This document shows positions 36,432-44,488 of a DNA stretch of 54,816 nt, piece after piece. The DNA is taken from the NCBI RefSeq assembly GCF_013389365.1, contig NZ_JACADJ010000020.1, forward strand, positions 1 through 54,816. Direction: 5' to 3'. Numbering within the stretch: the first letter of the stretch is position 1; the number at the start of each line of letters is the position of its first letter. This stretch comes from Desulfobacter latus (GTDB lineage Bacteria; Desulfobacterota; Desulfobacteria; Desulfobacterales; Desulfobacteraceae). A model generated the notes under the pieces. That model worked only from the letters and a program-made list of their open reading frames with translations, was not told where the DNA came from and made no database searches. A program made the translations under genes and the position numbers.

Positions 36432-39400
36432 TTATGAATAAAGGTCCTCGTCGAATTTTTCCTGCAGGATTGATGCCTTTACCTTTTCAATGCTTTTAAG
36501 ATAAGATCGGTATGCGATCAGATAAAAGGAAAGAGGCCGGGAAAAATTTCCTCCCAGGACACCGTCCACAAACAATCTGCTGATATGATGCTCATGACGC
36601 AGCATGTTCTGGGCCTGAAAAAATATTATTTTTTCTTCCGGCGTCATTTCCGAAACCAAACGAATTAACGTGGACTGGGCCCGGGGCAGGTACATCCAGA
36701 AATAAAATAAGTCCAGGGCATTGATGATGATCAGTTTGGCCAGATCCCGAACTTCCGAGTTTTTGTTATTTAAAAGCATAACTGAATCTTTTAATATATT
36801 CAGTTCTTCTGTTTCAGGAAACAGCATAATCAGTTTGGAGTAAATATCAAAAAGCTCAAAAATTTTTTTACGGATATTTTGTTTTCGAAGGCGTGTATAA
36901 ACAGACCGGTCAGCCGCAGCTTCAATGAACCCAGCCACAATATCAGATGCACCTTTGGAAATGATAGCTGCCCATTTCTGAAGAACGCCACTCACATTGG
37001 GAATATTGAAAAATCCCAGGACAGCGCCTATGAATGCATTGAGTACAACCGCAACAGGGATGGAAATAATGCTTCTGAAAAAATTACCCGTCACAGCCCC
37101 TTTGGGCAATCCCCTGAAAAAATTATGGGTGGAAAGATAGATGCCATTGGCAAGACCCATGACGGTATAAAGCATCACGGGACCGTTATTTATGGTAACC
37201 CCCAAGGTTTTGTCCAAAAGAAGGGTTTTAATCAGATAATCTAGAAGAGGCACTGAAAACCCGGTGAATAAAAGGGAGTCCGCAAGCCTGTCCCAACTGA
37301 CATAATCATTCCATTTTAAACGTGATGCCCTTCGAATTCCGCCTCCGCCGATCACCGACTGAATCACATTGCGTATGCCGGTGATGCCGAACCAAATCAA
37401 AGCGCCCAAATAGGATAACAACCACCAGTCTTTGGTCAACATAAAGCAAAGCTGGGCCGGAATAAATCCAACGATAATTTTGAAAAAGTTTTTAAGCTTG
37501 CTGTTAAGGTATTTAAATGATTTCTTCGACTTGGATTTTTTACCGGATTCTCCGATTAAATTGTTTTTGTGCCCCATAAATGCGGATCGTCCAAGGGTAA
37601 CCAAATTCCCTTTGGAAACCGGATAAAGCATAAAAAATTCAGGTATCCACTTCCTTTTCTTAATGGATAATAACGCGCGGATACCAGGTATCCAGGCAAT
37701 CGCGCCGGAAATAAATTCAGGCGGAGAGGTCAAGGTGTACAGGCTGGTTTTAACATTGACAGGAAGGCGCAGCCTGTCGCTGTTTTCTTTTTCGATTTTT
37801 TGCCGAACCCTGAAGGGCAGGGTATCGATAACGGCAAAGCCCATACCATAATGCCCCGGCTTCCCTGTGGAGTCAGAGCCGATTTTTAACTTGATGGGAC
37901 GGGCAGCAAACATATGCTTGAATTCGTCAATGTCGTTGAGGATCACAGACAATTTTTTCAGCCGGTCTTCCTTCTGGTCAGTCTCTTTTTTTTGTATATC
38001 TGCAATAATTTTTGAAATAATGCGTTTTAATTTTAGTATACTCCCCGGATTGACAGCGCCTTGCAATTCATTGACGCGAAGCATGATTTTATTGTCCAAG
38101 GGATTGTATTTTTTCAGATTGATAATCTCAATTCTAGAAATTCTGCCGCCACTGTCATATAGAAGTTCAAGCACATCTTCAGGCTCAAGCCTGTCAAGAT
38201 TAAGGGTAATTCGAGAATCTCCAAGCAGATCGTCGATTTGATCCAGAAGCGTACAAAATTGCACACAAAGCCTTGGCGGGGCATTGTTGCCTTTTTCTTT
38301 GACATAATCGTAAAGCCCACTGAAAAAATGTTCCGCATCAAGATACTGCTCAAGGATGTCCTTGACCATCACATCATTCATCGTTTTGGATAGACGGTCA
38401 AGATGCGTTTGGGCCTTTGGATCGATCTGCTCTTTTTTTACGCGGGAAATTTGTCCTTGAATAGCCGCAAGGACTTTTGAGTGAATAAATTCGCCAAGGT
38501 ATTGAAAACTTGGCTGACCCGGTCCGACAAAATCGAGAAATTTTTCAGCCGCCACAGGCGGCATGGTAATATCAAGATCCCGGCATAATTCCATACGCCC
38601 TGACTGATTGAATTTGTCCAGCAAGAGATAGAGATAATTTTCCTGGAACTTTACAAGGGCTTTTCCCTGTTCCATGAACTTAATTACTGATGGCTTGGCA
38701 AGAAAATTCAAAAAGGATTCAAGGTTATACAGTCCCCTGGAAACCCAGATAATAGAGATATATCTGTCCCGGTGAAGTGGCCAGAATTCAATACCGATTC
38801 GCAGATCTATTTCCATGATTTTGGCCGCTTCAATCAGCTCCAGTGCCCATTTGGGTTCAATATAGTGATAGTAGATCACACGCAGCCTTCGAATGCCCTT
38901 GATCCAGGCATCCATGATCAGGTGTGTGGCACTTTTCCTGCCCGAGGTGTTTGCATCATGGACATGGTCGTCAAAGGTGATCTGATTCCACTCTTCGGGC
39001 ATTTCAAGCAGATGGTAGTGGTCAAGTAAATTTCGGATAACCCTGGGTTTGCCAAATGCGGCGATTCTGAAATCGTGGGCCAGTTTAAGCTGATGTTCAG
39101 GCTGTTCCTTCGCCCGAACCAAATCTTTCATAATCTGCATCAGCACCCTGGACGTATTTTTGGGTATGGGGCCGCCAACGGTATCTACAATATCGTCCTT
39201 GAGTCCAGCCAGGGCATCAAGGCGGCTTGTAATATCACCGCTTTTAATGGACTCCATGAGATTGATAATGGAATATGCAGCGCGAAGCCCCCTGGATTCT
39301 GCAAGCTCTTTGATACCCAGGGGGTGGAAAAAAGGATAAAGCAACTTGCCTGTGTATCCCAGCCTTTTGGGTTCGTTATACACCGAGTTTACAATCTCAA

Positions 39401-39452
39401 TAAGTTTGTAATCCCGCTTATCGTAAAAAATGGAATTAATGACCCGCCGCAT
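36432..39452 (-). CDS. Unknown 1006-aa protein: PHP-like N-terminal half, multi-helix membrane C-terminal half
   Basis: I do not recognise a named family. Residues 155-225 contain DDHVHDANTSGRKSA, GIRRLRVIYYHY and IDLRIGIEFWPLHRDRY. The spacing of His, Asp and Glu resembles a PHP-type metal-dependent hydrolase, but key positions cannot be assigned without alignment. From about 665 on there are at least five hydrophobic segments (KIIVGFIPAQLCFML, LLSYLGALIWFGITGI, GPVMLYTVMGLANGIYL, FFRSIISIPVAVVLNAFIGAVLGFF), so the C-terminal part is membrane-embedded. It begins 14 bases after the stop of the truncated fmdE. Its ATG lies in what would have been the rest of fmdE, with no good ribosome site. 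Confidence 0.7.
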   Translation of the reverse strand: MRRVINSIFYDKRDYKLIEIVNSVYNEPKRLGYTGKLLYPFFHPLGIKELAESRGLRAAYSIINLMESIKSGDITSRLDALAGLKDDIVDTVGGPIPKNTSRVLMQIMKDLVRAKEQPEHQLKLAHDFRIAAFGKPRVIRNLLDHYHLLEMPEEWNQITFDDHVHDANTSGRKSATHLIMDAWIKGIRRLRVIYYHYIEPKWALELIEAAKIMEIDLRIGIEFWPLHRDRYISIIWVSRGLYNLESFLNFLAKPSVIKFMEQGKALVKFQENYLYLLLDKFNQSGRMELCRDLDITMPPVAAEKFLDFVGPGQPSFQYLGEFIHSKVLAAIQGQISRVKKEQIDPKAQTHLDRLSKTMNDVMVKDILEQYLDAEHFFSGLYDYVKEKGNNAPPRLCVQFCTLLDQIDDLLGDSRITLNLDRLEPEDVLELLYDSGGRISRIEIINLKKYNPLDNKIMLRVNELQGAVNPGSILKLKRIISKIIADIQKKETDQKEDRLKKLSVILNDIDEFKHMFAARPIKLKIGSDSTGKPGHYGMGFAVIDTLPFRVRQKIEKENSDRLRLPVNVKTSLYTLTSPPEFISGAIAWIPGIRALLSIKKRKWIPEFFMLYPVSKGNLVTLGRSAFMGHKNNLIGESGKKSKSKKSFKYLNSKLKNFFKIIVGFIPAQLCFMLTKDWWLLSYLGALIWFGITGIRNVIQSVIGGGGIRRASRLKWNDYVSWDRLADSLLFTGFSVPLLDYLIKTLLLDKTLGVTINNGPVMLYTVMGLANGIYLSTHNFFRGLPKGAVTGNFFRSIISIPVAVVLNAFIGAVLGFFNIPNVSGVLQKWAAIISKGASDIVAGFIEAAADRSVYTRLRKQNIRKKIFELFDIYSKLIMLFPETEELNILKDSVMLLNNKNSEVRDLAKLIIINALDLFYFWMYLPRAQSTLIRLVSEMTPEEKIIFFQAQNMLRHEHHISRLFVDGVLGGNFSRPLSFYLIAYRSYLKSIEKVKASILQEKFDEDLYS

Positions 39453-39466
39453 CAGAGAGTTCGCCT

Positions 39467-39670
39467 TTATGTAAATTGAATTGCATCGGTGCCGCAGGCA
39501 TCTGTTTCAACAATGGCCACAAGCTCCTCGTCCAGTGCCTGTGCCTCTGAAAGAAACTCCATACCTGCCAGGGCCGCCTGGAGTCCGAATGCAAGCCCGG
39601 GACACAGGTGACCATGAAACTCAACACATTTTTGGAACAACTTTTGTTTTTCCAGCGGTAAATCCGGCAT
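39467..39670 (-). pseudogene. Truncated FmdE-domain protein (N-terminal third only)
   Basis: ATG at 39670 with an AAAGGAG ribosome site starts a 67-aa frame. It contains the FmdE signatures FHGHLCPGLAFG (with the metal-binding Cys) and DEELVAIVETDACGTDAIQF. Family members continue about 100 residues further with a GxTFGKGN-like region. Here the frame stops right after DAIQFT and the next gene begins. No continuation is evident in the other frames, so this looks like a gene cut by a deletion or fusion joint rather than a single frameshift. FmdE-family proteins are linked to formylmethanofuran dehydrogenase or to metal/pterin handling. Confidence 0.75.
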
Positions 39671-39829
39671 AAAAACTCCTTTATTAGCGACTTGAACCTT
39701 TTTAAGGGGTATTTGCTCTAACGCGAATCAAATTTTTTAAAACACACAGAATGATAACGTGTCAAGGAAGAACTGTGGATTTAGGCTTGCAAATTCGTGC
39801 GTAATAATATATTTTTTACTTCATTAAAT

Positions 39830-39916
39830 GCCTGGGTGGCGGAACTGGTAGACGCAAGGGACTTAAAATCCCTCGCCCGCAAGGGTGTACGAGTTCAATT
39901 CTCGTCCCAGGTACCA
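39830..39916 (+). tRNA. tRNA-Leu (UAA)
   Basis: An 87-base class II tRNA. The acceptor arm GCCTGGG/CCCAGGT plus discriminator A is followed by an encoded CCA. The D-arm has GGCGGAACTGGTAGACGC. The anticodon stem AGGGA/TCCCT holds the loop CTTAAAA with anticodon TAA. A long variable arm (GCCCGCAAGGGT) and GTTCAATTC T-loop follow. All positions are typical. Confidence 0.97.
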
Positions 39917-39927
39917 ATAAAAAAAAC

Positions 39928-39963
39928 AAGGAGTTAGCCGGTTCAAGGCGCTCCTTTTTTTTT
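39928..39963 (+). terminator. Terminator after tRNA-Leu
   Basis: AAGGAG...CTCCTT with inner AGCC/GGC pairs forms a stem-loop followed by nine T, starting 11 bases after the tRNA 3' end. Confidence 0.85.
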
Positions 39964-40005
39964 ATTGGCCTTGATCATATTTTAGGCCATACGGATTTCC
40001 GGTAG

Positions 40006-40030
40006 GTTGGGTTGAGGAACGAAACCCAAC
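40006..40030. repeat. Second copy of the GTTGGGTT / AACCCAAC inverted repeat
   Basis: Same 8-bp arms as 17611-17637, with a shorter loop (GAGGAACGA). It lies directly at the left end of a truncated response-regulator fragment, so it may mark a rearrangement joint. Confidence 0.7.
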
Positions 40031-40038
40031 GCCGAAAA

Positions 40039-40200
40039 ATGACCACCATGATGCTTGAACGGCAGGGATACACCGTGATGGGGGCTTCTACACCGGTTGA
40101 GGCCATCCGCCTGGCCACGGAACATGCCGGCGAGGTCCATTTGCTCATGACCGACGTGGTGATGCCCGAAATGAACGGTATTAATTTGTTTTTTAATTGA
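40039..40200 (+). pseudogene. Response-regulator receiver domain fragment
   Basis: From ATG at 40039 the frame encodes MTTMMLERQGYTVMGASTP, VEAIRLATEHAGEV and LLMTDVVMPEMNG, that is, the middle of a receiver domain with its phosphorylation aspartate (TDVVMPEMNG). The N-terminal DD site and everything after MNG are missing, and INLFFN then a stop follow. It resembles the receiver part of hybrid histidine kinases. There is no ribosome site. It is a relic between the inverted repeat and the quinone oxidoreductase gene. Confidence 0.8.
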
Positions 40201-40289
40201 TTAAACCTATCATTTTCAATATACTCACTTTTCATACGGTGAGTCCCACCGGATTTTAACCCTATCATTTACGATGGAGGAAATCAGCG

Positions 40290-41285
40290 ATGACATCCAC
40301 ATTACCGGAACAGATGAAAGTGATTGAAATTACCGAACCGGGCGGTCCCGAGGCCCTTTCTGTGGGAAGCAGGCCTGTGCCCCAGCCGAAACCCGAAGAG
40401 GTGCTGATCAAGGTGGCGGCCACCGGTGTAAACGGGCCCGATATAGTTCAGCGTAGAGGGCATTATCCACCGCCAAAGGGTGCATCGGATCTTCTGGGTC
40501 TGGAAATCACAGGAACCATTGTTGCCGTCGGCAGCGATGTCAACGATTGGTCTGTGGGAGACCAGGTCTGTGCCCTGACCAACGGCGGCGGTTATGCCGA
40601 GTATTGTGCCGTTGTGGCCCTCCATTGCCTGCCGATTCCAAAAGGCTTGAATTTAGTGGAAGCCGCGGGAATTCCCGAAACGTTTTTCACGGTTTGGAGC
40701 AATATATTCATGGGGGCCGGACTCAAAGAAGGGGAAACCTTTCTTGTCCATGGCGGTTCCGGCGGTATCGGCTCAACGGCTATCATGCTTGCAAAAGCTT
40801 TCGGCGCAAAGGTGTATGCCACCGACAGCCCTGCAGAACGATGTGAAGCCTGCAAAGGTTTCGGTGCCGATCGGGTTATTGATTATAACACGGAAGATTT
40901 TGTTGACGTGGTTAGAAATGAAGTCAAGGGTGCCAATGTCATTCTCGATATTGTCGGAGGAGACTACATTGCACGCAATATCAAGGCGGCGGCGCCGGAT
41001 GGACGCATCGTTCAGATTGCATTTAACAAGGGCTCCAAAGTCGAGATCAATCTGATGCCCATCATGCTGAAACGTCTCCTTTTCACGGGCTCCACCTTGC
41101 GCAGCCGTCCGGATGCCTCCAAATCTGAAATTGCGGCACAGCTCAGGGAGAAGGTATGGCCGCTGATTGAGGCGGGAAAGATCAAACCGGCTGTCCACAA
41201 AACATTCCCTCTGGAGCAGGCTGCAGAGGCCCATCGGCTTATGGAAAGCGCAACGCATGTTGGTAAGATTATTCTCGAAATATGA
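40290..41285 (+). CDS. NAD(P)H:quinone oxidoreductase, PIG3/zinc-free MDR family
   Basis: A 331-aa medium-chain dehydrogenase/reductase without the catalytic zinc residues. The N-terminal GroES-like part has VAATGVNGPDIVQRRGHYPPPKG, diagnostic of the PIG3 branch. The Rossmann part has the NADPH-binding VHGGSGGIGSTAIMLAKAFGAKVYATDSP. The C-terminus carries HKTFPLEQAAEAHRLMES. It reduces quinones or other unsaturated carbonyls. GGAGG lies upstream of ATG 40290. The gene is monocistronic. HEARO number 3 begins within five bases of its stop codon, in the same direction. Confidence 0.93.
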   Translation: MTSTLPEQMKVIEITEPGGPEALSVGSRPVPQPKPEEVLIKVAATGVNGPDIVQRRGHYPPPKGASDLLGLEITGTIVAVGSDVNDWSVGDQVCALTNGGGYAEYCAVVALHCLPIPKGLNLVEAAGIPETFFTVWSNIFMGAGLKEGETFLVHGGSGGIGSTAIMLAKAFGAKVYATDSPAERCEACKGFGADRVIDYNTEDFVDVVRNEVKGANVILDIVGGDYIARNIKAAAPDGRIVQIAFNKGSKVEINLMPIMLKRLLFTGSTLRSRPDASKSEIAAQLREKVWPLIEAGKIKPAVHKTFPLEQAAEAHRLMESATHVGKIILEI

Positions 41286-41289
41286 TCGT

Positions 41290-41398
41290 GTCAACGCCCC
41301 CTCCTGAATCAGTGATTCGGAAGGGGCTTGTAAAAGCCCAAGTTGACTAGCCTGAGTCTCGATTATTGGGGGACTACGTTCGGCAGGAAATAAACACC
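41290..41398 (+). ncRNA. HEARO / omega-RNA number 3, solitary
   Basis: GTCAAC (41290-41295) pairs perfectly with GTTGAC (41342-41347). Between them are a GC hairpin (41296-41327, GCCCC...GGGGC with inner GAATCA/TGATTC) and GGGGCTTGTAAAAGCCC. After the stem come TAGCCTGAGT, a second hairpin with loop around ATTATTGGGG, ACTACGTT and GGCAGGAA, then ACACCC. This is the same order as in the copy attached to an iscB remnant. No iscB, tnpA or right-end hairpin is visible; the next gene is convergent. The predicted guide (about 41274-41289) covers the stop codon of the oxidoreductase gene. Confidence 0.75.
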
Positions 41399-41480
41399 CT
41401 TATATGATATATATTGCCAATCTTCGCCGTAGATTGAGTTTCAGGTAGTTTTCGATATGATCGATTTTGATCCTTATTCT

Positions 41481-42143
41481 TTATTCATTACTTTCCCGGC
41501 ACAGGGAATTAATTAATTTTTTTAATGGTTTCAGGTAAGGGATAATGATGACTATGCAGATGGCGACAAAAATATACTGAAGCATTTCAAAACGGTGTTC
41601 AAGAAGATCAAACCCATAGCACCAGGCCACGATGGCTGTCAGGGTGCCAAGGCCCGCAGCAGTAAAATTGTTTAATAAAGGCATTCTGAGCATATAACCG
41701 ATGATTGTGCCCACCACAGGGCCTGTGACAGGCAGAGGGGCCATCACAAAGACAAATATTCCGACCCAGCCCCAGCGTTTTATTTTCTCTTTTTTTTCTT
41801 CCGCTTTTTCTTTGAGATTGCCCATGAATGTTTTGATCCAGGCGGCTTTGAATACACCGCTGGTGCTTAGGACAAAGCCGGCATAGGTATAACAGACAAT
41901 CAGGCATTCAAAATAAAAATTTAAGGCAATTGTGGTAAGAGGGTCAAAATCGTTAAGGATGCACAGACCGATGCCGCCGGCCCGGCTGCCCACACAATGG
42001 GTAATAAACACAATAAACGCAATCTTTGCACCTGGTACACCCTGAATGATACCAACGATAAAAAAAATGAAAAACAGCGCAGTAAGTAAAATACCGGTCA
42101 AAAGAACCCGGCCTGCAATGCTGTTTAAAAGAAATTTTTTCAT
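41481..42143 (-). CDS. Putative small multidrug export protein (COG2426 / SMP_2)
   Basis: A 220-aa membrane protein with about five hydrophobic segments (13-35, 38-58, 70-90, 127-150, 188-207). A cytoplasmic charged stretch (NLKEKAEEKKEKIKRWGW) is followed by the family motif VFVMAPLPVTGPVVGTIIGYMLRM. The family name is historical and no transport has been shown that I know of. ATG at 42143 is ten bases after the ubiE stop, so the two are probably co-transcribed. Its 3' end faces HEARO number 3. Confidence 0.82.
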   Translation of the reverse strand: MKKFLLNSIAGRVLLTGILLTALFFIFFIVGIIQGVPGAKIAFIVFITHCVGSRAGGIGLCILNDFDPLTTIALNFYFECLIVCYTYAGFVLSTSGVFKAAWIKTFMGNLKEKAEEKKEKIKRWGWVGIFVFVMAPLPVTGPVVGTIIGYMLRMPLLNNFTAAGLGTLTAIVAWCYGFDLLEHRFEMLQYIFVAICIVIIIPYLKPLKKLINSLCRESNE

Positions 42144-42152
42144 TTCTAATTA

Positions 42153-42851
42153 TCACTTTATGCCTACAAAGAGGGTCACAATACCCAGTGTCATCTGCTT
42201 GAATCGAATCTCCTTGAACCCTGCCGCTTTCATCTGGCGTGCAAAGGATACTGGATCGGGAAACTTTAATACGGATTCAGGTAGATACGCATATGCTTTA
42301 CCGTGTTTTGAAAAAAAAGAGCCGATTAACGGCAATATTTTTTGAAAGTACAAAAGATAAAGCTTGCGCATTAGTCCCTTTTGGGGTGTGGTCAGTTCCA
42401 GGATGATGATTCTACCACCCGGTTTCAAGGTACGGTAAAATTCTTTCATGGCGCCGGTACGGTTCATGATATTACGGATACCAAAGGCCATGAAACCGGC
42501 GTTAAACTGCTGGTTTTTTATGGGCAGGTTCAACGCATCACCATTGACAAGGGAAATGGCCCGGCCCCTGGGACAGTTCAGTTTTTTTTTACCAAGGACC
42601 AGCATACCAAAGGAAAAGTCCAGTCCGGTAATAGATGCCTGGCCCTTGAGAACACGTCCGACTTCAAGACCTACATCACAGGTCCCGCAGGCCGCATCTA
42701 ATACTGCGGCGCCGGATTCCAGTTTTGCAGCCTTAACCATCTCCTTTCGCCAGTAAACATCCTGGCGCATGCTGAGCAGTCGGTTTAAAAAATCATATTT
42801 GGGAGCAATTTTGTCAAACATTTCTTTGACAAAATCCAGTTCTTGCTTCAT
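42153..42851 (-). CDS. ubiE: Demethylmenaquinone methyltransferase
   Basis: A SAM-dependent C-methyltransferase for the last step of menaquinone synthesis (menG activity in an anaerobe). 232 aa from ATG 42851; a TTG at 42860 is an alternative. UbiE signatures are FDKIAPKYDFLNRLLS at the start and the SAM motif LDAACGTCDVGLEV, where the usual final Gly of GTGD is Cys. GLDFSFGMLVLGKKK, GFGIRN-like MAFGIRNIMNR and LEL.TP.KG also fit. The C-to-G change in the glycine loop is a small oddity but the rest is intact. It precedes the small export gene and is divergent from dnaJ. Confidence 0.9.
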   Translation of the reverse strand: MKQELDFVKEMFDKIAPKYDFLNRLLSMRQDVYWRKEMVKAAKLESGAAVLDAACGTCDVGLEVGRVLKGQASITGLDFSFGMLVLGKKKLNCPRGRAISLVNGDALNLPIKNQQFNAGFMAFGIRNIMNRTGAMKEFYRTLKPGGRIIILELTTPQKGLMRKLYLLYFQKILPLIGSFFSKHGKAYAYLPESVLKFPDPVSFARQMKAAGFKEIRFKQMTLGIVTLFVGIK

Positions 42852-42976
42852 CGTTGACAACTTTAGAATCAGAGTTATTTTAAATTGTTTATTTTAATTA
42901 AAGCAGGTTTGGAAGCTATCATACAACCGAGTTAAATACAAATATAAATGAATTAAAACGCTATCGGGCACTAATT

Positions 42977-44074
42977 ATGAGTGAAAAACGAGATTACTAT
43001 GAAATCCTTGGGGTAAAACGGGATGCAGATAAAATCACGCTGAAAAAAGCTTACAGAAAAATTGCCATCAAATATCATCCGGACAAGAATCCGGATAATA
43101 AAGAGGCTGAAAACAAATTTAAAGAAGCGTCTGAAGCCTATGAAGTTCTGTGCGACGACAGCAAACGCCAGATTTATGACCAGTTTGGTCACCAGGGCCT
43201 TGAAGGCGCAGGCCATTCCGGTCCCAGCGGATTTGAGGATATTTTTTCGAGTTTTGGGGATATTTTTGAGGATTTTTTCGGTTTTGGCGGCGGACGTGGT
43301 GGTAGCCGGGCCAGGCGGGGAGCAGATCTACGCTATGACATGACCATAGATTTTATGGAGGCTGCCTTTGGTACGGAAAAAACCATCTCCATACCAAAGC
43401 GGGAAACTTGTGACGCGTGCAACGGGTCCGGTGCCGCCCCCGGTTCTTCTGCAGAAACCTGCTCCCACTGCCGGGGCACGGGGCAGTATATCCAGAGCCA
43501 GGGCTTTTTCAAAGTCAAAACAACCTGTCCTTATTGCAAGGGCAGGGGGACAATTATTCCCCATCCCTGTCCCAAATGCCGGGGCACTGGCCGTATGGAA
43601 ATTAACCGCAAGGTTCAGGTTAAAATCCCTGCCGGTGTGGATGTGGGGTCAAAGCTGCGTCTTACCGGAGAAGGTGAGGCCTCCAGCACGCCTAACGGTC
43701 CGTCAGGTGATCTTTATGTGGTAATTAATGTTAAACCTCACAAGTTTTTTCAGCGGGAAGGAACCGATATTATCTGTGCCATTGATATTTCTTTTATCCA
43801 GGCGAGCCTTGGTGCTGAAATTACCGTGCCTACGCTGGTGGGGGAAAAGGAATTGAGCATCCCCGCCGGGACCCAGTATGGTGATTCTTTCCAGTTTAAA
43901 GGCGAGGGAATTGCCTCTTTGAGAACCGGCCGGAGAGGCGATCAGATTATCAAGGTAATCGTCAAAACGCCTACCAAATTGAGCCAGAAACAAAAGGATT
44001 TGCTTGAAGAGTTTGACAAACTTGATGCAAATAAAATATCAAACAAGCTGAAAAATTTGTTTAAAAACCTGTAA
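42977..44074 (+). CDS. dnaJ: Chaperone protein DnaJ
   Basis: Hsp40 co-chaperone that delivers unfolded protein to DnaK and stimulates its ATPase. 365 aa. The J domain (1-70) has the HPD motif in [10 protein letters not shown] Gly/Phe linker follows, then the zinc region with four repeats ([32 protein letters not shown]), and the C-terminal domains with [20 protein letters not shown]. It is complete. queD follows at 15 bases. dnaK and grpE are not in the window. The upstream gap (42852-42976) has no clear CIRCE element. Confidence 0.96.
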   Translation: MSEKRDYYEILGVKRDADKITLKKAYRKIAIKYHPDKNPDNKEAENKFKEASEAYEVLCDDSKRQIYDQFGHQGLEGAGHSGPSGFEDIFSSFGDIFEDFFGFGGGRGGSRARRGADLRYDMTIDFMEAAFGTEKTISIPKRETCDACNGSGAAPGSSAETCSHCRGTGQYIQSQGFFKVKTTCPYCKGRGTIIPHPCPKCRGTGRMEINRKVQVKIPAGVDVGSKLRLTGEGEASSTPNGPSGDLYVVINVKPHKFFQREGTDIICAIDISFIQASLGAEITVPTLVGEKELSIPAGTQYGDSFQFKGEGIASLRTGRRGDQIIKVIVKTPTKLSQKQKDLLEEFDKLDANKISNKLKNLFKNL

Positions 44075-44089
44075 TCCGGATGGGGGGCT

Positions 44090-44488
44090 ATGTTTGAACT
44101 AAAGGTTAAAACCCGGTTTGCCGGGGCGCACCAGCTTGCCATGGTGGGTCGGAAATGTGAAAACCTGCACGGACACAACTGGCAGGTGGAAGTCTATGTC
44201 AAGGGCGATCAATTGAACGACGCCGGGGTTCTGGCCGATTTCGGGGATATCAAACGGGCGGTTCGGGCTGTTGTGGACGGGGAACTGGACCACCAATTTT
44301 TAAACGAACTGCCTGCCTTTGAAAACAAACAGCCCACCTCCGAACGTATTGCAGTCTATATTGCAGGCAAGGTTCAGGCATATATAGACAAAAACCTGGA
44401 TGAAAAAGTTGTGGTTTCCAGGGTCATGGCCTGGGAATCCGATGATGCCTGCGCGATTTATTATCCTACCCCGATTGTGATGAAATAA
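44090..44488 (+). CDS. queD: 6-carboxy-5,6,7,8-tetrahydropterin synthase QueD
   Basis: A T-fold enzyme of queuosine (7-deazaguanine) synthesis. 132 aa, normal length. Zinc-binding histidines are in GAHQLAM and the NLHGHNW pair. The catalytic Cys is in RKCENLHGH. ADFGDIKRAV and LDHQFLNELPAFENKQPTSE match the active site, and VVVSRVMAWESDDACAIY carries the terminal glutamate. It is close behind dnaJ. Its last 23 bases overlap the convergent flavoprotein gene, so the two are oppositely transcribed through each other's ends. Confidence 0.93.
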   Translation: MFELKVKTRFAGAHQLAMVGRKCENLHGHNWQVEVYVKGDQLNDAGVLADFGDIKRAVRAVVDGELDHQFLNELPAFENKQPTSERIAVYIAGKVQAYIDKNLDEKVVVSRVMAWESDDACAIYYPTPIVMK

